From: JANQJA01 sp047947185
Lineage (GTDB): Bacteria; Pseudomonadota; Gammaproteobacteria; Pseudomonadales; Azotimanducaceae
Length of the DNA: 64,000 nucleotides
Reading direction: 5' to 3'
NCBI GenBank assembly: GCA_047947185.1
Contig: CP170502.1
Span: forward strand, 4,526,001-4,590,000
In this document: one piece after another, positions 34,325 through 43,081 of the stretch
Numbering within the stretch: position 1 is the stretch's first letter
Layout: each line of letters begins with the position of its first letter
The notes under the pieces: generated by a model
What the model saw: only the letters and a program-made list of their open reading frames with translations
Database searches by the model: none
What the model was told of the DNA's origin: nothing
Made by a program: the position numbers and the translations under genes

Positions 34325-35343
34325 TCTGCCGGGGTTACATAAAGCAGGCAGTCTTCCCGGGCGATAAACGGGTCTGTTGTGGCCATGAACAGTGTGACAT
34401 TCTGGCTGGTCACAATAAACCCGTCCTGCGCTGCAAAATAGTCTGACAAGAGGTCCTCACCCTCAGCACTTTTGATCCTGAGGGCGGAGATGCCGCCTGC
34501 ACCATGCCAACCCAGGGTTGTGCCTTTTTCCACCCGGGAAAAGTTCATCTGGTCAATGGTGTTAAAAAAGGTAATGTCTGCCTCGTTTTGTACTGATGCC
34601 GAATAATGCAGCGCAGCAGTGTGATCAATCTCCAGTCGATGCGGGTGGCGTAACACCTGCATGGGGGAAACCTCAGCGGAAAACAGATCGTGCCTGACAA
34701 CAAATGCCTCTAATGTGTCCCTGGCGAGCTGGTCAGCTCGTGGATCCATGAATCCGCCGAATTCCACGGTGACCACGGGGAAATCTTCCGCCGCCTGCTC
34801 TATGAGCGTACCCAGTTTGAGATCCATGACCACCAGTCGGCGGGTAAACATTTGCGCCAGCTGAAGCGTGTGGAGGCTGTCACCGGTCGCGACCGCAAAA
34901 GATTTGCTGTGACCTGAGGTGTTGTGGGTATCAATGACGGCCTCGGGCCTGAAGTCTCTCAGCAGTACGAGTATGGATCGGGCGAGTTTGCGCTGGCTGC
35001 TGGTGAACGGTGGCCTGAAACAGCGATTCAAATCTTCTTCACCCGGCAGGAATCTGTGGGAGAAAACCGGTGGCTTCGACGCTGCGTTGACTGAAGCGAT
35101 GAGAATGCCGAGGTTGGTCTCGGGTACAACACCGCTTGCGAGGATATGGTGTATAGCCTTGAGGCCGGAAGGTTCATTCCCGTGCAACAGGGTCACAATG
35201 GCGCGGCGGCGGCTGTTGTCCCGCCCGGGTACGGTAATCCAGGTCGGCCCTTCAAGCCGGCGGAAAAAATCCAGGTAAGTTTCGCCCACATCTGCCGCAG
35301 CAGGTGCGTGCCATACTTTGATTTCGGACGGTGTGGCATTCAT
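34321..35343 (-). CDS. Succinylglutamate desuccinylase/aspartoacylase family protein
   Basis: Zinc-dependent hydrolase of the AstE/AspA family, 340 residues. Metal and catalytic motifs: LLHGNEPSGLKAIHHIL (HxxE zinc site), EEDLNRCFRPP, and VIDTHNTSGHSKSF (second zinc His and substrate residues); a conserved Glu follows in VVTVEFGGF. Known members cleave N-acyl amino acids or modify related ligands. No arginine catabolism (ast) genes are adjacent, so the substrate is open. It is divergent from the ligase gene at 35444, and convergent with the Usp gene. Confidence 0.85.
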   Translation of the reverse strand: MNATPSEIKVWHAPAAADVGETYLDFFRRLEGPTWITVPGRDNSRRRAIVTLLHGNEPSGLKAIHHILASGVVPETNLGILIASVNAASKPPVFSHRFLPGEEDLNRCFRPPFTSSQRKLARSILVLLRDFRPEAVIDTHNTSGHSKSFAVATGDSLHTLQLAQMFTRRLVVMDLKLGTLIEQAAEDFPVVTVEFGGFMDPRADQLARDTLEAFVVRHDLFSAEVSPMQVLRHPHRLEIDHTAALHYSASVQNEADITFFNTIDQMNFSRVEKGTTLGWHGAGGISALRIKSAEGEDLLSDYFAAQDGFIVTSQNVTLFMATTDPFIAREDCLLYVTPAD

Positions 35344-35443
35344 GGGTTCTATTATAGACTAGCCCTGTGCCGAAATGGGTTCAGCCCCGGGCACCTGCCT
35401 GTATTTTTCCAAACCCTGAGTAGAAGCTGGCGACCAGAAAATC

Positions 35444-36580
35444 ATGAAGCTTACCGAACCTGCATTCAGTCTTGGCCTGGAAGAGGAGTATCTCCTTGTT
35501 GACCTGGTAACGCGTGACCTCGTCAGTGACCCGCCGGCTGAACTGATGGCCGCCTGTATTGAGGTTTGCGGCGAGCAGGTCAGTCCGGAACTGATGCGAT
35601 CCCAGGTTGAAGTGGGCACTACCGTGTGCCGAACCGTCGCCGACGTCGGCGAGGAGATCCGGCGACTGCGCAGGGGGGTGGCGGATGCCTGTGCTGGTTT
35701 TGGCATAGCCCCTGTTGCCGTATCGACACATCCCTTTGCACGCTGGTTTGACCAGAAACAGACGGACAGGGTCCGTTACGCGGATCTGACGCGCGAGATG
35801 CAGGCGGCAGCACGACGGCTCCTGATCAGTGGGATGCACGTGCATGTTGGCATCGAAGACCCGGAGCTGAGAATTGATCTTATGAACCAGTTGGGTTACT
35901 TCCTGCCTCACCTGCTGGCCCTGTCCTGCTCCTCGCCTTTCTGGGAAGGTGAGGACACCGGGCTGAAGTCCTATCGGCTGACTGTGTTTGACGCATTGCC
36001 ACGAACCGGCTTGCCCGGGCAGTTTGCAAGTTATGCCGAGTATGAACGGCATATTGGGGTCCTGGTCAACGCCGGCCTGATTGAAGATGCGACGCGCATC
36101 TGGTGGGACTTGCGGCCAAGTGCGCGTTTCCCGACCCTCGAAACGCGCATCATGGATATGTGTACCAACATTGGCCACACGCTGTCCCTGGTGGCGCTGA
36201 CGGTTTGCCTGATGCGAATGCTTTTCCGCCTGCGCAGGGATAACCAGCGCTGGCGGGTGTACGCGGATATGCTGATCAATGAGAATCGGTGGCGTGCAAT
36301 GCGCTATTCTTTTGATGAGGGCATGATAGATCTGGCAAAAGGTGAAGTTGTGCCTTTTGCCGACCTGTTGGAGGAGTTGTCAGGGTTTATTGCAGAAGAT
36401 GCCGAAGCGCTTGGATGCCAGGCTGAGATCGAGAATCTGCGGTTGATTCTGTCGGATGGCACCAGCGCACACAGGCAACTGCGGGTGTTCAATGAAGCAA
36501 GTGATGCAGGTTGCGCGCCTCCGGACGCACTGAACCGGGTGGTGGACTGGTTGGTGGACGAAACGGTGAAAGGAATTTAA
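35444..36580 (+). CDS. Glutamate-cysteine ligase-like carboxylate-amine ligase
   Basis: ATP-dependent ligase of the GCS2/YbdK family, 378 residues. Visible: the opening FSLGLEEEYLLVDLVTRDL with metal-binding Glu residues, GMHVHVGIEDPELRI, YRLTVFDALPRTGLP, and WWDLRPSARFPTLETRIMD. YbdK-type enzymes have weak glutamate-cysteine ligase activity in vitro, and their true partners are largely unknown. It starts a two-gene run with the phosphofructokinase eight bases behind; the pairing is not explained by a known pathway. Confidence 0.87.
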   Translation: MKLTEPAFSLGLEEEYLLVDLVTRDLVSDPPAELMAACIEVCGEQVSPELMRSQVEVGTTVCRTVADVGEEIRRLRRGVADACAGFGIAPVAVSTHPFARWFDQKQTDRVRYADLTREMQAAARRLLISGMHVHVGIEDPELRIDLMNQLGYFLPHLLALSCSSPFWEGEDTGLKSYRLTVFDALPRTGLPGQFASYAEYERHIGVLVNAGLIEDATRIWWDLRPSARFPTLETRIMDMCTNIGHTLSLVALTVCLMRMLFRLRRDNQRWRVYADMLINENRWRAMRYSFDEGMIDLAKGEVVPFADLLEELSGFIAEDAEALGCQAEIENLRLILSDGTSAHRQLRVFNEASDAGCAPPDALNRVVDWLVDETVKGI

Positions 36581-36588
36581 GGAAGCGA

Positions 36589-37848
36589 ATGATGGGTGGC
36601 AAGAACGTGTTTTATGCGCAATCAGGTGGCGTCACCGCCGTGATTAATGCCAGCGCCTGCGGGGTCATTGAAACGGCGCGCGCTGATCCGCGTTTTGGCA
36701 AGGTCCTGGCCGGGAAAAACGGCATAATCGGCGCTTTGCGTGAAGAACTGATTGACACCTCACGCGAATCTGCCGCCGCAATCAGCGGGCTGCGGATGAC
36801 ACCGTCAGGTGCCTTTGGCTCATGCAGGTACAAACTGAAAGGCATTGAGGAGAACCGGGCTGAGTATGAGCGCCTGATTGAGGTCTTTCGGGCCCATGAC
36901 ATTGGATACTTTTTCTATAACGGCGGTGGTGACTCCCAGGATACCGCCAACAAGTTTGCCCGGTTCAGTCTTGAAGCAGACTATCCCATAACTTGTATAG
37001 GTATACCCAAGACGGTCGACAACGATTTGCCGATCACGGATTGCTCTCCGGGTTTTGGTTCCGTTGCAAAATACGTTGCCGTATCAACGCTGGAGGCGGG
37101 ACTTGATGTTGCCTCCATGGCGGAAAGTTCGACCAAGGTGTTTGTTCTGGAGGTCATGGGGCGTCATGCGGGCTGGATTGCAGCGGCGGCTGGACTCGCG
37201 AAACAGGCCGCCGACGAACCACCAAACATTATCCTGTTTCCTGAAATTGCCTTTGACAAAGAAAAATTCCTGGCACGGGTACGGGACACGGTCGAGCGGG
37301 TAGGGAGTTGTGTAGTGGTTGCGTCGGAAGGTGCCCAGTATGCTGACGGCAGTTTCCTGGCTGATGCCGGTCAGAAAGATGCTTTTGGTCATACCCAGCT
37401 CGGTGGCGTTGCGCCCGCGCTGGTCGAGATGGTCAAGCAGGCTCACGGTTACAAGTGTCACTGGTCTGTTGCTGACTATTTGCAGCGTGCAGCGCGCCAC
37501 ATCGCCTCGGCCACCGACGTCGAGCAGGCTTATGCGGTTGGCAGGGCGGCTGTGCAGTTTGCTGCAGCCGGCAAGAACGCTGTCATGCCGATCATCGTGC
37601 GGGGAAAAGGCAAAACCTATCGGTGGTCCATCGGAGAAGCGCCACTCAACAAGGTTGCCAACGTTGAAAAGAAGATGCCCCGTTCGTTTATTACGCGCGA
37701 TGGATTCGGGGTGACAAAACGGGCGATTGACTATCTGGCACCCCTGATCAGGGGTGAAGACTACCCGGCCTACAGGAATGGTATTCCGAACTACGTTCGA
37801 TTGAAGAACCAGCTGGTAAAGAAAAAATTACCGGAATTTCCGGTATAG
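36589..37848 (+). CDS. Pyrophosphate-dependent 6-phosphofructokinase
   Basis: Reversible phosphorylation of fructose 6-phosphate with PPi. The ATG at 36589 has GGAAG just upstream and gives 419 residues. PPi use is read from two sites: NGGGDSQDT at 111-119, with Asp115 where ATP enzymes have Gly, and PKTVDNDL with Lys141 where ATP enzymes have Gly. MGRHAGWIA holds the substrate-binding residues. A hairpin follows the stop, and the next gene, facing it, is the membrane pyrophosphatase. Signs of transfer were not evident in base use. Confidence 0.92.
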   Translation: MMGGKNVFYAQSGGVTAVINASACGVIETARADPRFGKVLAGKNGIIGALREELIDTSRESAAAISGLRMTPSGAFGSCRYKLKGIEENRAEYERLIEVFRAHDIGYFFYNGGGDSQDTANKFARFSLEADYPITCIGIPKTVDNDLPITDCSPGFGSVAKYVAVSTLEAGLDVASMAESSTKVFVLEVMGRHAGWIAAAAGLAKQAADEPPNIILFPEIAFDKEKFLARVRDTVERVGSCVVVASEGAQYADGSFLADAGQKDAFGHTQLGGVAPALVEMVKQAHGYKCHWSVADYLQRAARHIASATDVEQAYAVGRAAVQFAAAGKNAVMPIIVRGKGKTYRWSIGEAPLNKVANVEKKMPRSFITRDGFGVTKRAIDYLAPLIRGEDYPAYRNGIPNYVRLKNQLVKKKLPEFPV

Positions 37849-37850
37849 GC

Positions 37851-37881
37851 ACCGGCGGAGCCGCAGGCTCCGCCGGTTCTC
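37851..37881 (+). terminator. Perfect 12-bp hairpin after PPi-PFK
   Basis: ACCGGCGGAGCC (37851-37862), loop GCA, GGCTCCGCCGGT (37866-37877), followed by TCTCATT. The stem is long and GC-rich but the T-run is poor. It lies between convergent genes and can serve both strands. Confidence 0.7.
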
Positions 37882-37900
37882 ATTGCATTGCCTCCTGCCT

Positions 37901-39940
37901 CTACAGGATAGGCGCAATTACCAGGCTGACAATTGCCATGACGTTGATGAGGATGTTCATGGAGGGGCCTGAGGTATCCTTGAAGGGGTCACCCACGGTG
38001 TCGCCGACAACGGCAGCCGCGTGAACTTCGGATCCCTTGCCGCCAAGATTCCCCTTTTCGATATACTTCTTGGCATTGTCCCAGGCACCGCCGGCATTGG
38101 CCATCATCAGTGCCAGCAGGACACAGCCGAGCAGGGCACCGGCCAGCATGCCGCCGAGGGTTTCTGCACCCAGGGTGAAGCCGACAACCGGTGGTGCCAG
38201 CACGGCGATGACACCCGGCAGAATCATTTTCTTGAGTGCTGCCTTGGTGGCAATATCCACGCACTTCTCATGGTCTGCATCCGCGGTGCCTTCCATCAGG
38301 CCGGGAATCTCGCGGAACTGGCGGCGAATTTCCTCAATCATTTCCATGGCAGCATCACCTACGGCTGTCATGGTGATGGACGCAATCAGGAAGGGCAAGA
38401 CGCCGCCGATGAATATGCCCGTCAGTACTCTCGGGTCTGACAGTTCCAGCTTGAAGCCGGGGTCGTGGGCACCCATGGTTTCAACAAATGCGGCGATGAT
38501 GGCCAGTGCTGCCAGGGCGGCTGCACCAATGGCAAAACCCTTGCCAATGGCGGCAGTGGTATTGCCGACCTCGTCGAGCCCGTCGGTGATCTTGCGCACG
38601 TCTGCCCCCAGGCCGCCCATCTCGGCAATACCGCCCGCATTGTCAGCAACCGGTCCGTAGGCATCTAGTGCCATGGTCATGCCGACAGTCGCAAGCATGC
38701 CGACAGCGGCGACACCCACGCCATAGAGACCGGCAAGGTGCGTCGAGACAAAAATGATGGCACTGATGGTCAGAATGGGGATGACAACAGACTGCATGCC
38801 CACGGCCAGACCGGTAATCATGACCGTCGCGGTGCCGGTTTTGCCGGATTCAGCAATTTTGATCACCGGGCCTTTGGCTGTGTAGTACTCGGTCACCAGG
38901 CCAATCAGGATGCCGCCCACGGTGCCCGCGACAATGGCATAAAACACATCAATTGAGATCCCCGTAAAGGAGGTCAGGAAGTAGGCCGCAATGATCAGGG
39001 CAACCGCTGACACCTGGTGGCCAACACGGAGCGCCGTTTCCGGGGCACTGGCCGACATGCTGCGCACGATCATGATGCCGATGATGGAGCAGACCAGGCC
39101 CGCGGATGCCAGCAGCAGCGGTAGCGACATGAGTGCCGCCCGGCCGTCACCGGTTGAACCCGCCGCCAGTACGCTCACGCCAAATTCCGCGTTAATGGCA
39201 AGTGTTGAGGCGATAGCGATTGTTGCAATCATGGAGCCACAGTAGGACTCGAAGATGTCGGAACCCATACCGGCAACATCACCCACGTTGTCGCCCACGT
39301 TGTCGGCGATAACGCCGGGGTTCCTGGGGTCGTCCTCCGGGATCCCCGCTTCTACCTTGCCGACCAGGTCAGCACCCACGTCAGCACTCTTGGTGAAGAT
39401 GCCGCCGCCGACCCGTGAAAACAGGGCCACGCTTGACGCGCCCATCCCGAAACCATGGATGGCGTGGGCGTGTTCCGGATCACCACCAAAGAACCAGTAG
39501 AGCGAGCCAAGGCCAACAAGACCAAGTGACGCAACGCAGAGCCCCATGATTGAACCGCCATAGAAGGCGACGGTCAGGGCACTGGCAGCGCCTTCAGTAG
39601 CCGCGGCATTGGTGGTGCGTACGTTGGCCTTGGTTGCGGCAAACATGCCGAGATATCCTGCCAGGGCGGAAGTAATGGCGCCCACGGCGAAGGAGATGCC
39701 GGTGTTCATACCAAGGCCTGGTGTAATCAGGATGAGAACAAGCAGGGGTATGGCAAAAAGTGCCAGCATCTTGTACTCGCGATGCATGAACACCATGGCA
39801 CCCTCGTGAATGGCTTTGGCTATTTTCTTGATCTTGTCACCGCCTTCAGAATAGCGGGTCATCAGGACATAAATGATAAAGGCACAGACGAGTCCGAATA
39901 CCCCCATCGCTGGTGGCAGGATTGGTGAAATACTACTCAT
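37901..39940 (-). CDS. hppA: Ion-translocating membrane pyrophosphatase
   Basis: Hydrolyses PPi to pump H+ or Na+ out of the cytoplasm. 679 residues, about sixteen helices. Catalytic loops: GGGIFTKSADVGADLVGK, DNVGDNVGDVAGMGSD, DAYGPVADNAGGIAEMG and DTVGDPFKDTSGPSMNILI. The site GNTTAAIGKG has Ala where K+-independent enzymes have Lys, so it is the potassium-dependent class; H+ versus Na+ transport is not settled by sequence alone. It faces the PPi-dependent phosphofructokinase, so the two probably share control of the PPi pool. Confidence 0.96.
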   Translation of the reverse strand: MSSISPILPPAMGVFGLVCAFIIYVLMTRYSEGGDKIKKIAKAIHEGAMVFMHREYKMLALFAIPLLVLILITPGLGMNTGISFAVGAITSALAGYLGMFAATKANVRTTNAAATEGAASALTVAFYGGSIMGLCVASLGLVGLGSLYWFFGGDPEHAHAIHGFGMGASSVALFSRVGGGIFTKSADVGADLVGKVEAGIPEDDPRNPGVIADNVGDNVGDVAGMGSDIFESYCGSMIATIAIASTLAINAEFGVSVLAAGSTGDGRAALMSLPLLLASAGLVCSIIGIMIVRSMSASAPETALRVGHQVSAVALIIAAYFLTSFTGISIDVFYAIVAGTVGGILIGLVTEYYTAKGPVIKIAESGKTGTATVMITGLAVGMQSVVIPILTISAIIFVSTHLAGLYGVGVAAVGMLATVGMTMALDAYGPVADNAGGIAEMGGLGADVRKITDGLDEVGNTTAAIGKGFAIGAAALAALAIIAAFVETMGAHDPGFKLELSDPRVLTGIFIGGVLPFLIASITMTAVGDAAMEMIEEIRRQFREIPGLMEGTADADHEKCVDIATKAALKKMILPGVIAVLAPPVVGFTLGAETLGGMLAGALLGCVLLALMMANAGGAWDNAKKYIEKGNLGGKGSEVHAAAVVGDTVGDPFKDTSGPSMNILINVMAIVSLVIAPIL

Positions 39941-40118
39941 AGTCAGGACTTCCGGTTGGGTTGTTTGTAGTTATGAGGAAGCGGGCATATTACCTAAGTG
40001 CCGGACAGGGGTGAATAGTTACCAGCAAAATTGAGGGGTTGTGCCCGTTATCGGGCAAAAAACCGGGTTTCAGGTTGTATTTTTCCCTGAACTCGCGGTC
40101 TGGATTGCCGCTGGCGGT

Positions 40119-41177
40119 TTACCCTTCGCTCAGCAGTCGACGCAGATCGATCAGGGCCGCGTTGGCCCGCGAGATATGTGAGCCCATCACCAGGGAATGG
40201 TTGGCCAGCATCCCGAAACCGCTGCCATTGAGGATCACAGGACTCCACAGTGCCTCCTGGGTGGGTTCCAGCTCACGGATAATCTGTTGCAGGCTGATCA
40301 GCGCGTTCTTTTTCTCCAGCACGTCGCGAAAATCCACCTCAATGGCCCGCAGGAGGTGTAACAGGGCCCAAGTGGTCCCTCGCGCCTCGTAGAAAACATC
40401 ATCCCTTTCTGTCCAGGGGGTCTTGACGATGGTTTCCGGGTCACGTGGTGTCGACTGGGTCGCGGCGGCGTCACCTGCCAGCGACATATCTAGCTGGCGT
40501 TTGCCAACACTGGTGCTGAGTCGCTGGGAAAGGCTGCCCAGCCGGGTTTCTACCTCAGCCAGCCAGATCCTGAGGTTGTCAGCCCGGGCATAAAACTGTG
40601 CCGATTGCTGGTTGTCGTCCCCGAGCCTGCCCAGATAACCGTTGAGGGCGTTTATGCCTTTGCGGTACTCCCCTTCGGTGTCGGGCAGCATCCAGCTGTC
40701 ATTGTCAAAGTAGAACTGGTTTTCTGCCGCTACCAGTCCAGCGTCCTCCGTGGACTGGGATTGGGATCGTGACAGGTTATTGCGCAGGGTACGCGCCATA
40801 TCACGGATCTGTACCAGTACGCCAAACTCCCAGTTGGGCACGTTGTCCATCCAGGCGCCGGGCGGCATCAGGTCGTTGGACAGGTAGCCGCCCCGCTTGT
40901 CGAGCAGGGACTCAGCCAGGTGGATGGTTGTCGCAACGGTTCTGCTGCCGGTTACAACCCTGACGCCCAGGTCTCCGGTCTTCTGCTCTGTGATGTCGAC
41001 AATGTTGAACTCCGCCGGCTCGTGATCCCAGATAAACCCGACGACGCCGGTGACGAGCAGCAGGACCAGTAACACAATTCCCAGGGTACGGCCGACAACA
41101 CCCGACAGGGTAGACGTTTCAAATCGGTCTGAAATCTGTTGTCTGAGTTGAGCGAAGAGCGCCACGTTGGGCTCCAA
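40119..41177 (-). CDS. DUF2333 family membrane-anchored protein
   Basis: Protein of 352 residues with one N-terminal membrane segment (TLGIVLLVLLLVTGVVGFIW) and a large periplasmic part. The stretches LLDKRGGYLSNDLMPPGAWM, NWEFGVLVQIRDMARTLRNN and FYEARGTTWALLHLLRAIE match the conserved parts of DUF2333. No function is established. It is preceded by a 178-base gap after hppA and followed on the same strand, 69 bases further, by a lipoprotein gene, which may be unrelated. Confidence 0.85.
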   Translation of the reverse strand: MEPNVALFAQLRQQISDRFETSTLSGVVGRTLGIVLLVLLLVTGVVGFIWDHEPAEFNIVDITEQKTGDLGVRVVTGSRTVATTIHLAESLLDKRGGYLSNDLMPPGAWMDNVPNWEFGVLVQIRDMARTLRNNLSRSQSQSTEDAGLVAAENQFYFDNDSWMLPDTEGEYRKGINALNGYLGRLGDDNQQSAQFYARADNLRIWLAEVETRLGSLSQRLSTSVGKRQLDMSLAGDAAATQSTPRDPETIVKTPWTERDDVFYEARGTTWALLHLLRAIEVDFRDVLEKKNALISLQQIIRELEPTQEALWSPVILNGSGFGMLANHSLVMGSHISRANAALIDLRRLLSEG

Positions 41178-41246
41178 ATGTGGAGATGGACGTTCATGTT
41201 ACAGAATTTGACGGGATTCCGCATGATTTGCTGCCCCGTGCAGACA

Positions 41247-41999
41247 TCAGTAAAGCAGCCTCAATCTGGGGTTTGAGCCGAGTTCGAGGCGCGCCCGCAC
41301 CCGGGCTTCAGCCTCACTGTTGAGCTGCTGGTAAATCCATCGCCCCTCGGCATCGTTCCTGGCCCGGATGATCACCGTTGCCTGGTGGCTGGCGGCAAAT
41401 TTACCAATCTGCTGAAGTTCGGCGGCGAGGGCGGAATCCCTGGTACTGAGGCCAGACGTGGAGAGCGAGATAATGCGTCGGTCACGACTTTGCTGGTCCT
41501 GGATCAGGTTGCGCACTGCGGGGATGTTCGGGTGGAATTCATCAATGGAACTTGCCTTGTTGAGGTAGTCGGTTGCGACAGAGAAGTTGCCCCTGTCCAC
41601 GTTGGTTATGGCCCATTCCAGATATTTCTCAACAATCTGGCTGAGCCCCTGCAGTGCCTCCTCATTGCCGGGGTCCAGTGCCAGCACATGGACGTAGTGG
41701 AGATAGGCGTTGTCTTCTACTGGCGTGGTCAGGCGACTCTCCACGTAGGCCAGGTAGGCTTTGCCGAGCAACCGATTGATTTGCAGTTCCCGTTCGTCAG
41801 GTTCCGGGTCGGCATCTGGAGGCTGCTGTAGGGGAGGCGTGACGGGGTCCGGTTTTGTCGGTCTTGTGGGTTGTACCTCGCAGCCGGCAACACAAAGTGT
41901 CACAATTACCAGGACCAGTTGTTGCAACACACGTGCTGTCCGGGCAGAAGCCTTCCCGGGGCAGTTTTCCGCCCGGCCTGCTGGCTGGGGCCGGGGCAT
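41247..41999 (-). CDS. Putative lipoprotein with helical repeats and OmpA-like tail
   Basis: Protein of 250 residues. After an Arg-containing N-terminus comes LVLVIVTLCVAGC, with a lipobox, then a Pro-rich linker. Residues about 80-180 look like tetratricopeptide-type helices (AYLHYVHVLALDPGNEEALQ). The tail TVIIRARNDAEGRWIYQQLN followed by SEAEARVRARLELG resembles the peptidoglycan-binding region of OmpA-like domains, but is incomplete. The start is uncertain: the ATG at 41999 gives a long leader; GTG at 41930 would leave too little positive charge. Function unknown. Confidence 0.6.
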   Translation of the reverse strand: MPRPQPAGRAENCPGKASARTARVLQQLVLVIVTLCVAGCEVQPTRPTKPDPVTPPLQQPPDADPEPDERELQINRLLGKAYLAYVESRLTTPVEDNAYLHYVHVLALDPGNEEALQGLSQIVEKYLEWAITNVDRGNFSVATDYLNKASSIDEFHPNIPAVRNLIQDQQSRDRRIISLSTSGLSTRDSALAAELQQIGKFAASHQATVIIRARNDAEGRWIYQQLNSEAEARVRARLELGSNPRLRLLY

Positions 42000-42053
42000 G
42001 GTCAGCGTGTTGTTGATGGCAAAATACCCCCGTTTCGGAACCCGGAGCCCGTC

Positions 42054-42491
42054 ATGCTCAGAATCCTGTATCTTACATTGATCAGCTTCATCACCCTACA
42101 CGCGGGGCAAGCTGTTGCGTCAGATTTGCCGGCACTGCTGGCTAAACCCAGGATTTTGCCGGTTGACCAGGCGTTCCGGGTGGCTGCCATCCGCGAAGAC
42201 GGGGTTGTTGAGCTTCAGTGGCAACTACAACCTGGCTATTACCTCTATCGCCACTCGCTGGACTTCCGGATTGCCGGGCATGCGGTAGAACAGGTTGCCA
42301 TTCCAGCCGGCGAAAAGGCGAGAGATGAGTTTTTTGGCGATGTTGAGATTTACCGTGAGCAGCTTGTGGTGAGACTGGGCGTGGCGGGCAAGAGTGACGT
42401 CCTGGATCTTGAGGTCAGGTTCCAGGGGTGCGCAGATGCCGGGTACTGTTACCCACCGGCAAAAAAGCGCCTAACTGCAGCGATCTTGTAG
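42054..42491 (+). CDS. Stand-alone DsbD N-terminal (alpha) domain
   Basis: Secreted protein of 145 residues equal to only the periplasmic alpha domain of the disulfide reductase DsbD. Signal peptide LRILYLTLISFITLHAGQAVA, then LQPGYYLYRHSLDF, EFFGDVEIYRE and the active-site FQGCADAGYCYPPAKK with the two Cys of DsbD-alpha. The membrane and thioredoxin-like parts are absent: a stop follows at 42489-42491 and only 139 bases separate it from aroQ. The ATG at 42054 is chosen because it starts the signal peptide. Could be a periplasmic thiol carrier served by a separate CcdA/ScsB-type membrane protein. Confidence 0.85.
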   Translation: MLRILYLTLISFITLHAGQAVASDLPALLAKPRILPVDQAFRVAAIREDGVVELQWQLQPGYYLYRHSLDFRIAGHAVEQVAIPAGEKARDEFFGDVEIYREQLVVRLGVAGKSDVLDLEVRFQGCADAGYCYPPAKKRLTAAIL

Positions 42492-42630
42492 TGATCTAGC
42501 GGAGACTCTGCATAACTGTTTTCATTCGACCGTTAGCCGATTGATGTCGTAGAAAACTATGCGGCGATCATGCTGCCATCTCCCGGAAAATTGTCTAGAA
42601 TTGAGCGTATTAAAGAAGTGAGGATCGATA

Positions 42631-43062
42631 ATGGCTAAAATCCTGGTGCTTAACGGTCCCAATCTCAATCTATTGGGTACCCGTGAGCCTGAGATCTACG
42701 GGAGCGAAACGCTGCCGGAAATAGAGAGCAGGCTTATGGCGGAAGCGAAGGCCGTCGGACACGAGCTCACCTGTTTCCAGTCCAACGCGGAACATGAACT
42801 GGTTGGGCGGGTACAACAGGCGCGCTCTGAAGGGGTTTCTTTCATTATCATCAACCCGGGTGCCTTTACCCATACCAGTATTGCGCTCCGTGATGCATTG
42901 CTTGGGGTTGCAATCCCCTTCATTGAGGTACATCTGTCCAATGTGTATGCCAGAGAGTCCTTCCGCAAGGTGTCCTATCTGTCGGACGTCGCGGTGGGTT
43001 GCATTATTGGCCTGGGTTCACTGGGATACAGCCTGGCGCTGACAGCCGCAGTGGGTCGATAA
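42631..43062 (+). CDS. aroQ: 3-dehydroquinate dehydratase, type II
   Basis: Third step of the shikimate pathway. 143 residues, normal for the type II enzyme. Motifs: KILVLNGPNLNLLGTREPEI with the catalytic Tyr in EIYG, ELTCFQSNAEHELVG, IINPGAFTHTSIALRDAL with the catalytic His region, and FIEVHLSNVYARESFR. GAGG lies seven bases before the ATG. Followed by accB and accC, a gene order common in Gammaproteobacteria. Confidence 0.96.
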   Translation: MAKILVLNGPNLNLLGTREPEIYGSETLPEIESRLMAEAKAVGHELTCFQSNAEHELVGRVQQARSEGVSFIIINPGAFTHTSIALRDALLGVAIPFIEVHLSNVYARESFRKVSYLSDVAVGCIIGLGSLGYSLALTAAVGR

Positions 43063-43081
43063 AATTTCACCGGAGCAGCCG

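Noticed and set aside
40041..40063. Hairpin GCCCG-TTAT-CGGGC beside a run of A, as a terminator
   Set aside because: The adenine run follows the stem on the plus strand, and neither strand has T residues directly after the stem in the direction of the flanking minus-strand genes.
42492..42630. Remnant of the DsbD membrane domain after the alpha domain
   Set aside because: The 139 bases have no hydrophobic frame and lead into the aroQ ribosome-binding site.
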